From NCBI RefSeq assembly GCF_003074135.1, contig NZ_PPDK01000001.1:2108001-2172000 (forward strand): a stretch of 64,000 nt of DNA. The letters run 5' to 3'. Within the stretch, counting starts at the first letter, position 1, and each line of letters begins with the position of its first letter. A model generated the notes under the pieces. The model had not been told where the DNA came from and did not search any database. It saw only the letters and a list, made by a program, of their open reading frames with translations. The position numbers were made by a program, and so were the translations under genes. The DNA comes from Euzebya tangerina (GTDB lineage Bacteria; Actinomycetota; Nitriliruptoria; Euzebyales; Euzebyaceae). Shown here one piece after another: positions 34,018 to 42,788 of this stretch.

Positions 34018-36351
34018 ATGCGCACGACCTCACCCACTCGCCACCCCCGTTCACGACTGCTGGTCGCCATCGCCGTCCTTGCGCTGCTCGCCGGCACCAT
34101 GACGGCAGCGATCGCTGATCCCGCCGACACGATCTCCATCATCAAGGACGGGGAGGAGGGGCTGTCCACGGCTGAGATCGCCTCACGCCTGACGGACGCG
34201 ACGTTCGCCTCGGCGGAGCGGGTCCTGATCGGTCGTGACGACGAGTTCGCGGACGCCATGACCTCCGGCCTGCTGCAGAGCGAGAGTCCGCTGCTGCTGG
34301 TCCCGTCGGCGGGTCCGATCCCACCGGAGATCATGACCCAGATCGAGCTGCTGGATCCGGCGGAGGTGCTCCTGCTGGGCGGCGTCGATGCCATCTCCGC
34401 CGGGGTGGAGGCGGAGCTGACCGGTGAGGGCTACGCCGTCGATCGCACCTTCGGTCCCTCGCGCATCGAGACGGCGACGGCCATCGCCGACGTGGGAGCG
34501 CAGGGCTCCGAGACCGTCCTGATCGCCCGGGCCTTCTCCGACCCGACGGTGGGGGATCCGACCCAGGCCTTCGCCGACGCGATGGCCGCCGGCGGTTGGT
34601 CCGCGTCGTCGGGCTGGCCCATCCTCCTGACCGAGACCGAGGTCCTGACCGGGACGACACGCAACTACCTGTCGAGCGGCGCTGTCCGCAATGCGTTCAT
34701 CCTGGGCGGCACTGCCGCGGTCAGCGCCGAGGTCGAGGCCGAGCTCCGGCTGCTGGTGGACAATGTGGAGCGGGTGGCGGGCAGCGACCGGTTCGGCACG
34801 GCGGTCGCCGTGGCCGAGAAGGTCGGCGCCCCGACGGCTTCCGATGCCGCTCGGCTGACGCTGGTCGACGGGCAGGGCGACAACGCCTGGGCGGGCGGGT
34901 TCGCCGCGGCGGCCCACTCCGCTCGCTTCGGCGCACCGATCGTGCTCACCTCCGGCGAGGTCATCCCGCCGGCCACGGCGGCCTGGCTGAGCAGTGCTCA
35001 GACCCCCGAGGCCCGACGGGGATCGGTGGGCGACACCCCCAATGACACCGATCCGATCCGACTCACCTGCGTGACCGTGGCCTCGGTCTGCGACGAGGCC
35101 CGCAGCCTGCTCGAGCTGCCGCCGCGGGTCCTGCTGCGCTTCGACCCGCCGAGCGGATCGACCATCACCCAGGGCGATGGGGTCGAGATCCTGGCCAACA
35201 ACACCGTGGACGAGCTCCAGATCAGCGGATCCTGCACCGACGGGCCGATCGCGGGGCCCAGTCCGACAGACGTGACGATCACCACGGTCGGGGAGTGCGA
35301 GCTGATCGTCACGCCGATCCTGCCGGGTGGTGTGGCTCAGGACGCAACGACGGCCTCCTACACGGTCATCCCGCCCGAGGATCCCGTGCCCCAGGTCGTG
35401 TTCCATGCGGGGGAGGAGGCGACGGACCAGACGACCGGAGAGCTGCGACTGGTTGGTGTCGATGGCTCGAACCCGCGCGTCATCGACGCGTGCGACGGCT
35501 GCCGCGACCTTCGGGTGTCGGCGGACGGCCAGACGCTGGTGTACGTGCACGATGACCAGATCATCACCCGCACGGGCCAGGACTTCGCCACGCCGACGAC
35601 CCTGGTCCCGTTGGCAGACGCCGTCAGCTGGTCCGAGCCGCAGTTCACCCCCGATGGCCAGGCCGTGATCGCCACCCGCAACAACAACGGCGACATCGGC
35701 GTGGAACGCATCACTCTCGCGGACGGAACCATCACCCCCCTGGCCCCGGGTCACCGCGTCGCCGGCAGCGATGCCGTCGGCGCCGCCGACGGCGCGGCCA
35801 GTGGTGCGGGGGTGTTGGTGTACGTGATCGAGAGCGTCCAACCTGGTGTCCAGAGCAATCTGGGTCTGGTCGACATCGCCGGTGGCCCGGTGATGCCGCT
35901 CGTGACCGTCCCAGGGGTGCTCCAGTCGGCCGCCCTCAGTCCCGACGGCACGGCCTACGCCTACGACCGCGGCGGAGATCCGCAGGTCAGCGTCGGGTTC
36001 TTCGAGCAGCGCCCCACACTTGACACCGATCTCGGCGCGGACCTGCGGATCGGCCAGCTGGTCTGGGCTGACGACAGCACCGTCCAAGGTCTTGACTACA
36101 ACCCTCCACCGCTCAAGGCGGCTGGACTGGCGACCACCGCCCAGGTCGATGTGACCGTCGGGGCGCAGGACCTGACCGTGGACGAGGGACCGCGCCGGCA
36201 GACCCTCATCGATGTCGGCCGTCCCGGTCCCTCTGGCGGCTCCCTGATCGCCCAGATCGGCACCGATCTGGCCTTCGCCGACACCGGCGTCACGATCACC
36301 GACGTGACCGGAACCCAGGTGACCAACCCCCACGTCCTGCCCGTCCCATGA
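34018..36351 (+). CDS. Secreted CWB2 protein with TolB-like beta-propeller segment
   Basis: A 777-residue exported protein. After a signal peptide (about 1-37), a CWB2 triad (about 45-360) shows GRDDEFADAMTSGLLQ, VLLLGGVDAIS and AGSDRFGTAVAVAEK, closed by a Cys pair (LTCVTVASVCDEA). An Ig-like domain with another Cys pair (SGSCTDGP, GECELIV) follows. Residues about 460-720 contain blade-like repeats of the TolB/WD40 type (RVSADGQTLVYVHDD, PQFTPDGQAVIATRN, AALSPDGTAYAYDR). The propeller probably mediates protein or glycan contact on the cell surface. It ends four bases before the GT2 gene start. Confidence 0.83.
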   Translation: MRTTSPTRHPRSRLLVAIAVLALLAGTMTAAIADPADTISIIKDGEEGLSTAEIASRLTDATFASAERVLIGRDDEFADAMTSGLLQSESPLLLVPSAGPIPPEIMTQIELLDPAEVLLLGGVDAISAGVEAELTGEGYAVDRTFGPSRIETATAIADVGAQGSETVLIARAFSDPTVGDPTQAFADAMAAGGWSASSGWPILLTETEVLTGTTRNYLSSGAVRNAFILGGTAAVSAEVEAELRLLVDNVERVAGSDRFGTAVAVAEKVGAPTASDAARLTLVDGQGDNAWAGGFAAAAHSARFGAPIVLTSGEVIPPATAAWLSSAQTPEARRGSVGDTPNDTDPIRLTCVTVASVCDEARSLLELPPRVLLRFDPPSGSTITQGDGVEILANNTVDELQISGSCTDGPIAGPSPTDVTITTVGECELIVTPILPGGVAQDATTASYTVIPPEDPVPQVVFHAGEEATDQTTGELRLVGVDGSNPRVIDACDGCRDLRVSADGQTLVYVHDDQIITRTGQDFATPTTLVPLADAVSWSEPQFTPDGQAVIATRNNNGDIGVERITLADGTITPLAPGHRVAGSDAVGAADGAASGAGVLVYVIESVQPGVQSNLGLVDIAGGPVMPLVTVPGVLQSAALSPDGTAYAYDRGGDPQVSVGFFEQRPTLDTDLGADLRIGQLVWADDSTVQGLDYNPPPLKAAGLATTAQVDVTVGAQDLTVDEGPRRQTLIDVGRPGPSGGSLIAQIGTDLAFADTGVTITDVTGTQVTNPHVLPVP

Positions 36352-36355
36352 CGGC

Positions 36356-37375
36356 GTGGCCATGAGGGTCACGGTCTGCGTGGTGTCCTACAACACCGCG
36401 GACCACCTGGCGGCCGCGCTGACCAGCCTGCTGGACCAGACCCACCCCGACCTGCACCTCGTCGTGGTGGACAACAACTCACATGACGGTTCGGCGGATA
36501 TCGCGCGGCGGTTCTCCGACGTCGAGGTGATCGCCAACCGCCGCAACCTGGGCTACACCGGGGCCGCCAATCAGGCGCTGGCCCGTGCCGCCGACGGTGG
36601 GTTCTTCCTCGTCACGCCAGACGTGCGCCTGGATCCCGGCCACATCGCAGCCCTCGCGACGGGTCTGGAGGCCCGGCCGCACGCAGCCAGCGTGCAGGGC
36701 CGGCTGCACCGCATGCGGCCCGACGGGTCCGTCGTCACCGTCGATGGCCAGCCGATGATCGACTCCGCCGGGCACAGCGCCCACACCAACCGGGTCTTCC
36801 GCAACCGCGGTGACGGCCTCCCGGACGACGGCAGCTACGACGACCCGGTCGAGATCTTCGGCGTCACCGGCGCCGCTGCGCTCCACCGCGTCGCCGCCCT
36901 CCACGACATCGCCCTCGACGGGGAGGTGTTCGACGACGATCTCTTCGCGTTCTTCGAGGACGTCGACATCGACTGGCGGCTGAAGGCGCGAGGGTGGCAG
37001 GCGTGGTACCTCCCCGATGCCGTCGGCCGTCACGAGCGAGGCGGGGAGGGCGCCCGCCGGAGCCGACTGGTCGAGCGACTCAGCTACCGCAACTGGTTCC
37101 TGACCGTGGCCAAGAACGACGACCCCGGATCGCTGCTGCGCCACTGGCACCTGCTGGGCGCGACGACGGCCCTCCGCACCGCCGACCTCGCGCTGACCGT
37201 GCCGCTGGCGTTCCTCGGCGCCGTCCGCGATCTGGCAGATCCTCGCTCGACTCTGCGCAAGCGCCGGCTGGCCGAGGCCCACCGGACGGTCCCGAACGCC
37301 GAGATCGTGGCGCGTTGGTTCGAGCCCTTCGACTACCGGGCCTGGGTGGCCAAGCGGATCAGACGGGGCTGGTAG
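36356..37375 (+). CDS. GT2 glycosyltransferase
   Basis: A 339-residue GT2 enzyme with TVCVVSYNTADHLAAAL at the start, VVDNNSHDGSA, TPDVRLDPGHI as the DxD-like element and FFEDVDIDWRLKARGW as the acceptor motif. This is the pattern of rhamnosyl- and related transferases. The GTG at 36356 and an ATG at 36362 are alternative starts two codons apart. It follows the propeller-CWB2 gene by four bases, so an exported surface protein and a glycan-building enzyme are apparently cotranscribed. A very strong hairpin follows 19 bases after the stop. Confidence 0.88.
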   Translation: MAMRVTVCVVSYNTADHLAAALTSLLDQTHPDLHLVVVDNNSHDGSADIARRFSDVEVIANRRNLGYTGAANQALARAADGGFFLVTPDVRLDPGHIAALATGLEARPHAASVQGRLHRMRPDGSVVTVDGQPMIDSAGHSAHTNRVFRNRGDGLPDDGSYDDPVEIFGVTGAAALHRVAALHDIALDGEVFDDDLFAFFEDVDIDWRLKARGWQAWYLPDAVGRHERGGEGARRSRLVERLSYRNWFLTVAKNDDPGSLLRHWHLLGATTALRTADLALTVPLAFLGAVRDLADPRSTLRKRRLAEAHRTVPNAEIVARWFEPFDYRAWVAKRIRRGW

Positions 37376-37394
37376 TCGCCCGGCCAGAGCGGGC

Positions 37395-37434
37395 GGGTGG
37401 ACTTCTCCGGCCTGGGGGCCGGGGAAGTCCACCC
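37395..37434 (+). terminator. Strong 18-bp hairpin after the GT2 gene
   Basis: The left arm 37395-37412 and right arm 37417-37434 pair over 18 positions with one U-G wobble and a 4-nt loop (TGGG). The arms start GGGTGGACTTC and end GAAGTCCACCC, the same core as the hairpin at 25365-25403. No U tract follows. Confidence 0.7.
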
Positions 37435-37467
37435 ACCCGGTCAGGTACCAGCCCGGCCACGCGCCAC

Positions 37468-37511
37468 GGCACCGATCCAGCCAACGGATGGCACCGATCT
37501 GGACAACGGAT
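37468..37511. repeat. Two adjacent 22-bp direct repeats upstream of the coiled-coil gene
   Basis: GGCACCGATCCAGCCAACGG and its neighbour GGCACCGATCTGGACAACGG, each followed by AT, lie back to back (37468-37489, 37490-37511) with 19 of 22 bases identical. They sit 82 bases before the ATG at 37593. A TAGGCT hexamer at 37551-37556 could be the -10 box. The rest of the 217-bp gap shows nothing else I can name. Confidence 0.75.
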
Positions 37512-37592
37512 GGACGGTGTTGCCCCACCGGAGTTGGCGGCGCCGCCGTTTAGGCTGGGCCGGAGAGCAATTGCCGAAAGGTACACCTGCGC

Positions 37593-40500
37593 ATGAGCGA
37601 CATCGAATCACGAGTGGACCAGGCCTTCGAGAGCGCGGTGACCGCTCAACTCGAGGAGCAGCGCCGGATCCGGCGCCTGGTCAGCCGTGTCGAGGAGAGC
37701 CTGGTCACGGTGTCCGATGGCCTTGCGACACTGTCCGACCAGTTCGGCGGGGCAGCCAGTGAGCTGACCAAGAACACCGTCAGCCCACGGGAGCTCGACT
37801 ACGTCCGGGACCAGCTCGTCACCGCCCTCGACCGCGTCGAAGGCGGCATCGCCGGCGTGGGGGCGCAACTGGCCGACAGCGAGACCCTCACCGAGTTGCG
37901 GCGCACCGTCGCAACCCTGCGTGAGGAGATGATCAGCGGCCTCGAGCGGGTCGAGCACGGGGCCTCCCCGATCGCCGACGCCGTGGCCCAATCGCGCAGT
38001 GACGTCCTGGTCGCCATCGACCGGGTGGCCGACATCGCCCGATCGGAGCAGGACCGTCGCTGGACGGGCGCGATCGAGCGTCTGGACGACGCGATCGAGA
38101 GCCTGGAGGACCGGGCGGACGCGCAGACCGCGGGGACCCGCGAAGCCGTCGAGACCCTGCAGCGCAGCGCGGCCGGTGCGCTGGCCAGCCTGGCCGAGTC
38201 CACGGAACGAGACCTGGCCGCGCTCCTCGAGTCGGCGCGGGCGGACATCGGCGACGCCAGCCGTGCGGCAGGCGAGACGGCAGCTGCGACCGGCTCGGCG
38301 GCCATCGAGGAGATCGCGGTCGCCGCAGCACAGCAGGCCATCGCGGCCCTCCAGGAGCAGTCCCAGGCATCGGTGGAGCGGCTCTCGCGGGTGTCCGAGC
38401 GCCAACTGACGGAGGTCGTGACGACCGCCGCCACGCAGGCCGCGACCGAGGTGGCCACCCGCCTGAGCAACGTCGCCAGCCAGGTCACCGTGGACCTCAC
38501 GGAGTCCTCACGGCAACTGGACGAGGCCAGCACGGCCGTCGGTGACGCCGCAGCCCAAGCCACCCGCGAGGCCATCGCCGGTGAGCTGGCCGGACTCCTG
38601 GACACCGCGGCCGATCGCAACGAGCGGCTCGCCGGACTCATCGATCGGGCCGCCGATCTTCGCACGGACCTGGAGCCGCAGCTTCGTGACGCACTGGCTG
38701 GCACCACCGAGCAGCTGGCCACGATGTTGGACGCCCAGCGTCAGCAGATCGTGGAGACCGTCACGGAGCTGGCCGGGGCACGAGGTGCCGGCATCGGCGA
38801 TGTGCGCTCCATCGTCGACCAGGCGGTCGCCCGGCTGGAGCGCAGCAGTGTCGAGCGCTTCGCCGACCTCACCGAACACTCCACCCAGGCAGCCGACGCG
38901 CTCACCCAGGCGGCAGCGCTGGTCACCCAGGTCACCACCGACAACGCCGCGCAGACCCGACAGACGCTGGACACCGCCCTCGATGCCCTGCTGGGCGCCA
39001 ACGAGGACCGGACCGAACGCGTGGCCGCGGCTGCGGCCCTGCTGACCGACGCGGCGTCGTCGCTCGAGCCGCGCCTGGCGCGCGCGCTCGCGGACGTGCA
39101 GACCTCCTTGCGGGAGGTGGCGGCGGAGGACCGGGCCGAGGTCGACGCGGCACTTGCGGCGCTCACCGAGGCGTCTTCGTCTGCCCGCGAGGGCGTGCTG
39201 GAGGCGGTGGGGCGGGCGACGGCCAGGCTGGCGGAGGCGCACGGATCGGGCCTGGCGCGCCTGACCGAGGCGGCCGAGACCCTGGAGCAGATGCCGGCGG
39301 AGCTGCAGCCGGTGCTGCTGGCCGCGGTCACGCAGGTCCAGGACGGCGTTGCGCAGGCCGTGGAGGACCTGGGCGCCGCCTCGGCTGCAGCGGCCCAGAC
39401 CCTGGAGCCCCAGGTCCGGCAGTCCCTGGTCGACGTCCAGCAGGCGCTGGGCGAGGTCGTCAGCGGCGAGAAGGCCCGGTCCGACCAGGCCATGGCGATG
39501 CTGACCGACACCGCCCGTGCGGCTGCCGAGCGGGTCCAGTCCGCCGCCGACGAGGCCACTCGCCGCTTCACCGAGGCGCAGGTCGAGAGTCTGACGGGCT
39601 TGACGGAGGCATCCCGGACCCTCCGCGACGTGGTCGAGTCCGTCCCGGGCAGGATCGAGGGGGCCACGCAGCGACTGCAGCAGTCGCTCACCGACGTGGC
39701 GCTGGCCGACCGCGAACGGGTGGAGGCGTCCCTGGCCGAGCTGACGCAGGCCGCGGCCGACATGACCGAGATCGCCCAGTCCTTCAGCGACACCGGGCGC
39801 AGCTTCCTCCCCTCGGCGAAGGGGCTGGTGAATCAACTGGCGGCGGCGGTCGACCAGGCGGCCGAACGCTCCAGCGGGGTGGCCAGCGAGGTCACCGCCG
39901 AAGCTCGCGGGATGCTGACCGAGGCCATCGGCCAGGTCCGCACCGAGCTGGCCGAGGACCTCGAGCAGACCAGCACACGCATCGAACAGACGACGGCCGC
40001 GCTCTCCGAGGCCAGCCTGGCCAACACCGATCGGCTGCAGCAGGCGGCCGAGGACCTCGCCGCGGTTGCCCTGCAGATCAGGCCGGACGTCACGGCGCTC
40101 GTGACCGACGTCCGCCAAGCCCTGCAGGACGACGTCGCAGCATCCCGGTCCGCCACGACGGAGTCGATGACGCTGCTCGGGGATGCGACGCGGCAGACCC
40201 GGGCGGCCCTCGAGGCCGGGCTGGCCGATGTCACCGGGGACCTGGCGTCGACCATGACCGAGAGCCTGGCCTCCCTCCAGGAGCGCTTGCAGGCCGCCGG
40301 CGAGGACCAGGTCGCCCAGACCTCTGCACTGACCGCAGCGACGTCGGAGCTGTCCGTACGGGTGGGTGAGGCGCTGGAGATCGCCGTCGACGGCCTCCGG
40401 CAGGCAGCCGAGCAGGCTGCAGGCCAGCTGGGTGAGGCCTCCGACCAGATGGCGACGCGGATCGAGGCGAGTACGGAGGCCGTGGCCGGCGGGTTGGCCG

Positions 40501-42347
40501 AGCAGATCACCCGGGCACGAGACAGCGTCGCGGAGGCCAGCACCCGGATCGACGGTGCCGTCGAGCAGCTGGGCTCGGCCGGACAGTCGATCGCCGCCGA
40601 CATCCAGGCGGCCAGTTCGGACGTCGGACGGCAGCTCTCCCAGGACGTCGCGGGAACGCGGCGGGAGCTGGAGACGATCCACCGCCGGCACACCGAGCAG
40701 CTGGAGACCCTCATCACCGAGGCCACCGAGCGGCTGACGGCCGAGCTGACGTCGACCCGGGAGGGCCTCGCGGAGACGTTGACCGGCGGTCGGGCCGCTG
40801 GACAGGAGACGGTGGCGGGGGTCGAGGCCACGGTGACCCGGCTCATGGACGGCTTGGGCGACCAGGTCAGTGCCCTGGAGGGCGTGGTGAGCCGCGCTGT
40901 CGACCAGAGCGAGGAGCTCAGCTCGCGCGGACACACCGAGGTGGGGGAGCTGCTCACCGCCGTCCGCGAGGAGATCGACACCCAGATCAGCCTCACCCGG
41001 ACGGCCCTGCGGGGCCAGGTGGATCGGCTCGCGCAGCGGGAGCGTGAGGACGCCGGCCGGGTCGGCGACATCGCCGGACGCATGGAGGAGCTGCTGCTCG
41101 ACCTGCCCTCCGACGTGACCTCGACCGTCTCGAGTGTCCGAGATGCCCTGGTCGCCAGCGTCGAGGAGGACCGTCGCCAACGGGATGAGGTGGTCCGGGA
41201 CCTCGGCGCGGTCGTCGAGTCGGTCCGGTCGGAGATCATCGACGCGGTCGGCCAGCTGAACCAGGCCGTCACTGTCGCGCCCTCGCTCTTCGAGGACCCC
41301 GCGTCCACCGCTCTGGGGACGATGCTGTCCTCCATGGAGCGGCGCCTGGCCGACCAGATCCAGCAGATGGTCGCCGCGGCGATCGAACAGCAACCCGTGC
41401 CGCCGCCGCCCGGTCCATCACGGCGAGACGTCGTGAGCATGATCGACGCTGCGGTCGAGCGGATGAGTGCCGCCACGGAGGAGGGGCTCAGGGTTTCGCT
41501 GTCGGACACCGATCAACGGCTCGCAGACCTGGCTGTCGCCGTCGATTCGCTCCGCGGACGACTCGAGGAGGGGCCGGCCACCGGACCAGATGGCATGGAG
41601 GTGATGGAACGGGCCGACCGCCTCATCACGGACCTCCGCCGCGGGCTGCGCACCGATGCGGATGCCGTCCTCGATGCTCTCGCAGTCCGAGCGGACGAGG
41701 TCCTGGCCGGGGTCGACGCGCAGGCCAGCACCGTGCTGGCGCAGCTCGCGAGCGCCGAATCCTCGCTGCGGACCCAGCTGTCCCAGGCCTTCCAGCAGGC
41801 TCAGGACGACAGCCTCGGCAGGCTGGACGAGGCCACCTCCCGACTGGCAGCCATCAGCCCCGGAGTGGACCGCCAACGGCGGCCGAGTGCGGAGGGCGCC
41901 GAGGTCGGCCTGGCCGACGTCAGAGCCTTGCTGTCGGACGTGACGGACCGCTTCGAGCAGTTGGAGATGGCCATGACCGGGCACGTCCAGGACCTCAAGG
42001 GCGATGCGGAGGACACCGAGCGAGTGTTGGCCACCATGGCCGGACAGCTGCAGGATCTCCTGTCGCGCGATGCAGACGGCGGGCGGCACCGCTGGGCCCA
42101 GCCCCGTCCCGGTGACCGCCCTCCGGCTGACCGCCCCCGGGCTGACCGGCCGCCGGTTGACGTGAGGGACACCGCTGCTCGGGTGACGGCGCCACCACCG
42201 CCGTCCGTGCCCGCGCCGGTCGCCGATGTGCCGGTGCTGGAGCGCCGGCGGGGGCTCGGCAACGTCTGCCCGGACTGCGGCTTCGTGGCCAAGACGCCAC
42301 CGGGACTGGCAGCGCACCGGCGGACCTGCACCGGCGCCTCCGAGTAA
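37593..42347 (+). CDS. Giant coiled-coil protein with C-terminal C2HC zinc knuckle
   Basis: A 1584-residue protein, almost wholly alpha-helical by composition (Ala, Glu, Gln, Arg, Leu, Thr, Ser; few Gly or Pro) from about residue 1 to 1500. A recurring segment starting [L/I]xP and continuing with LxDVQxxL is visible near 360, 491, 605, 684 and 829. No signal peptide or membrane helix is seen, so it is cytoplasmic. After a Pro/Arg/Asp-rich linker (about 1505-1550) it ends in CPDCGFVAKTPPGLAAHRRT followed by C, a C-x2-C-x11-H-x4-C zinc knuckle. Long coiled-coil proteins such as Scy and FilP organise polarity in streptomycetes; similarity here is only architectural. An AAAGG sequence lies about ten bases before the ATG. 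Confidence 0.85.
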   Translation: MSDIESRVDQAFESAVTAQLEEQRRIRRLVSRVEESLVTVSDGLATLSDQFGGAASELTKNTVSPRELDYVRDQLVTALDRVEGGIAGVGAQLADSETLTELRRTVATLREEMISGLERVEHGASPIADAVAQSRSDVLVAIDRVADIARSEQDRRWTGAIERLDDAIESLEDRADAQTAGTREAVETLQRSAAGALASLAESTERDLAALLESARADIGDASRAAGETAAATGSAAIEEIAVAAAQQAIAALQEQSQASVERLSRVSERQLTEVVTTAATQAATEVATRLSNVASQVTVDLTESSRQLDEASTAVGDAAAQATREAIAGELAGLLDTAADRNERLAGLIDRAADLRTDLEPQLRDALAGTTEQLATMLDAQRQQIVETVTELAGARGAGIGDVRSIVDQAVARLERSSVERFADLTEHSTQAADALTQAAALVTQVTTDNAAQTRQTLDTALDALLGANEDRTERVAAAAALLTDAASSLEPRLARALADVQTSLREVAAEDRAEVDAALAALTEASSSAREGVLEAVGRATARLAEAHGSGLARLTEAAETLEQMPAELQPVLLAAVTQVQDGVAQAVEDLGAASAAAAQTLEPQVRQSLVDVQQALGEVVSGEKARSDQAMAMLTDTARAAAERVQSAADEATRRFTEAQVESLTGLTEASRTLRDVVESVPGRIEGATQRLQQSLTDVALADRERVEASLAELTQAAADMTEIAQSFSDTGRSFLPSAKGLVNQLAAAVDQAAERSSGVASEVTAEARGMLTEAIGQVRTELAEDLEQTSTRIEQTTAALSEASLANTDRLQQAAEDLAAVALQIRPDVTALVTDVRQALQDDVAASRSATTESMTLLGDATRQTRAALEAGLADVTGDLASTMTESLASLQERLQAAGEDQVAQTSALTAATSELSVRVGEALEIAVDGLRQAAEQAAGQLGEASDQMATRIEASTEAVAGGLAEQITRARDSVAEASTRIDGAVEQLGSAGQSIAADIQAASSDVGRQLSQDVAGTRRELETIHRRHTEQLETLITEATERLTAELTSTREGLAETLTGGRAAGQETVAGVEATVTRLMDGLGDQVSALEGVVSRAVDQSEELSSRGHTEVGELLTAVREEIDTQISLTRTALRGQVDRLAQREREDAGRVGDIAGRMEELLLDLPSDVTSTVSSVRDALVASVEEDRRQRDEVVRDLGAVVESVRSEIIDAVGQLNQAVTVAPSLFEDPASTALGTMLSSMERRLADQIQQMVAAAIEQQPVPPPPGPSRRDVVSMIDAAVERMSAATEEGLRVSLSDTDQRLADLAVAVDSLRGRLEEGPATGPDGMEVMERADRLITDLRRGLRTDADAVLDALAVRADEVLAGVDAQASTVLAQLASAESSLRTQLSQAFQQAQDDSLGRLDEATSRLAAISPGVDRQRRPSAEGAEVGLADVRALLSDVTDRFEQLEMAMTGHVQDLKGDAEDTERVLATMAGQLQDLLSRDADGGRHRWAQPRPGDRPPADRPRADRPPVDVRDTAARVTAPPPPSVPAPVADVPVLERRRGLGNVCPDCGFVAKTPPGLAAHRRTCTGASE

Positions 42348-42495
42348 CCCCGCCGGCGGGCCCAGGAACCCCGTACCACAGATTCGCCGGATCGGGGTTG
42401 ACGTTCCGCACGTCTTGCCACAGACTTACAGGCACGTAGTTACACACCGGATACTCGAGGCCACTGGATGTGGCCGGTGACCTGAAGGACGGCAC
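42348..42495 (+). promoter_or_regulatory. whiB upstream region with possible promoter
   Basis: A 148-bp gap. TTGACG at 42398-42403 is followed after 17 bases by CAGACT (42421-42426), a weak promoter pair. The perfect palindrome CCCGCCGGCGGG lies just after the previous stop codon. The region is less GC-rich than its surroundings, as expected for a regulated promoter. No operator can be named. Confidence 0.3.
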
Positions 42496-42729
42496 ATGAT
42501 CGGCATAGAGCAACTGCCATGGGCAGACCAGGCCAAGTGCCTGCAGGCCGAGCCTGACACCTTCTTCCCGGAGAAGGGGGGCTCCACCCGCGAGGCCAAG
42601 CGCATCTGCTCGATGTGCGAGGTGAAGGCCGAGTGTCTGGAGTTCGCCCTGGCCAACGAGGAACGATTCGGCATCTGGGGCGGGATGAGCGAGCGGGAGC
42701 GGCGCAAACTCAAGCGACTGGCCTCCTGA
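42496..42729 (+). CDS. whiB: WhiB-family transcription factor (WhiB/WhmD type)
   Basis: A 77-residue iron-sulfur regulator. Four cysteines that bind a [4Fe-4S] cluster are at 15, 38, 41 and 47 (C-x22-C-x2-C-x5-C). FFPEKGGSTREAKRIC, GIWGG (59-63) and the basic tail ERERRKLKRL match Streptomyces WhiB and mycobacterial WhmD/WhiB2, which control septation or sporulation together with WhiA or sigma factors. The position ahead of a GT2/membrane fusion, DUF5719 and DUF3499 is the locus of that orthologue in many actinobacteria, which supports the subtype. A GAAGGA ribosome-binding sequence precedes the ATG. Confidence 0.94.
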   Translation: MIGIEQLPWADQAKCLQAEPDTFFPEKGGSTREAKRICSMCEVKAECLEFALANEERFGIWGGMSERERRKLKRLAS

Positions 42730-42788
42730 CCACCCCCAGCCCGTGGCTCGATGCTCCGGCCGACCCATAGGCTGGAGGCAGTAGCGCC

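Noticed and set aside
38508-41509. Long open frames on the strand opposite the coiled-coil gene
   Set aside because: Their proteins are low-complexity Ser/Ala/Arg or Gly/Gln/Val-rich shadows created by high GC codon bias. The forward frame has a coherent heptad pattern, a ribosome-binding site and a zinc knuckle.
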